Notes under the pieces: generated by a model
What the model saw: only the letters and a program-made list of their open reading frames with translations
The model's database searches: none
Told to the model about the DNA's origin: nothing
Part shown: positions 5,840 to 5,928 of the stretch, in pieces
Layout of the letters: every line of letters starts with the position of its first letter
How positions within the stretch are numbered: the first letter of the stretch is position 1
Origin: Alphaproteobacteria bacterium
GTDB taxonomy: Bacteria; Pseudomonadota; Alphaproteobacteria; Rickettsiales; UBA6187
Assembly (NCBI GenBank): GCA_024280585.1
Contig: JAJRPW010000128.1
Location: 1-5,928 of the forward strand
Reading direction: 5' to 3'
DNA length: 5,928 bases
Made by a program: the position numbers and the translations under genes

Positions 5840-5928
5840 TTACGCAATTATATCGTCGCAAAGGAAGGCTTGGAGGAAGGAAATTCGATCTTTAAGTGTT
5901 AGTTTATGCCGCTTCATTCTTTGTACTA
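5840..5928 (-). pseudogene. End of an unidentified minus-strand reading frame, possibly a transposase or gene remnant
   Basis: The frame is open from the window edge and stops at TAA 5842-5840. From an internal ATG at 5917 it would give 25 residues (starting MKRHKLTLKDR, ending FLCDDIIA). The stop codon falls inside TTACGCA (5840-5846), the same core found in the terminal repeats of the neighbouring element, and transposase genes often end in or near their terminal repeat. That makes a transposase C-terminus conceivable, but I do not recognise the sequence, no Shine-Dalgarno precedes the ATG, and a 28-codon open stretch can occur by chance. Confidence 0.2.

Larger units (their letters stand above)
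5487..5928. other. Intergenic region upstream of pilB
   Basis: About 440 bp without a convincing complete gene. From pilB outward it holds the pilB Shine-Dalgarno, a candidate promoter with overlapping palindromes (5545-5638), the MITE-like element (5682-5825), and a purine-rich stretch (about 5859-5883) at the far end, antisense to the doubtful partial frame. No tRNA or recognisable riboswitch was seen. Confidence 0.6.

Noticed and set aside
5632..5847. A 71-codon minus-strand reading frame across the MITE-like element
   Set aside because: It spans the whole inverted-repeat element, including both terminal repeats, has a Cys/Phe/Val composition typical of AT-rich noncoding DNA, no ribosome-binding site and no recognisable family.
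1..5928. CRISPR array, tRNA, rRNA or riboswitch
   Set aside because: No regularly spaced direct repeats, tRNA cloverleaf or recognisable structured leader was found on either strand by eye.

Overview
The window looks like chromosomal DNA of an AT-rich alphaproteobacterium. The best taxonomic clue is ribosomal protein S4: its central and C-terminal parts (KGDTSENL, HAARQFVNH, a VVMEPHLVIEFYSR-type ending) follow the alphaproteobacterial pattern. The L19 fragment, with a long Lys-rich tail, fits the same group. The modest GC content and the small repeat remnants between genes would suit a host-associated or otherwise genome-eroding lineage, but that is inference and no genus can be named.

Layout: 1-315 is the 3' end of rplS (L19), followed on the same strand by rpsD (S4, 409-1029) and a strong intrinsic terminator (1054-1082). 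The gap 1083-1229 holds a 51-bp imperfect inverted repeat that looks like the decayed remnant of a small transposable element. Next on the plus strand is a 510-codon gene (1230-2762) of the DUF1338/YdcJ/HglS family, the VOC-fold iron enzymes typified by 2-oxoadipate dioxygenase/decarboxylase. It carries a basic N-terminal extension, or else really starts 96 nt downstream. It converges on, and overlaps by 4 bp, a two-gene minus-strand operon: a PilB/GspE-type assembly ATPase (4023-5486) followed one base later by its inner-membrane partner PilC/GspF (2759-4021).

Upstream of the ATPase gene, 5487-5928 has no convincing complete gene. It contains a candidate promoter, several short perfect palindromes, a 144-bp MITE-like element with 13-bp perfect terminal inverted repeats bounded by TA, and, at the window edge, the end of an unidentified minus-strand reading frame whose stop codon lies in another copy of the same TTACGCA core.

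Functionally there are three unrelated units: translation (L19, S4), amino-acid/2-oxoacid catabolism (YdcJ-like) and a type IV pilus/type II secretion motor pair (ATPase plus platform protein). I see no evidence of one integrated novel system. The points most worth following up are the MITE family with at least two related intergenic copies, the ATPase whose usual N1 domain is replaced by a Pro/Ala/Gly-rich segment, the start ambiguity of the YdcJ-like gene, and a His/Cys set in S4 that matches the spacing of the zinc-binding form.
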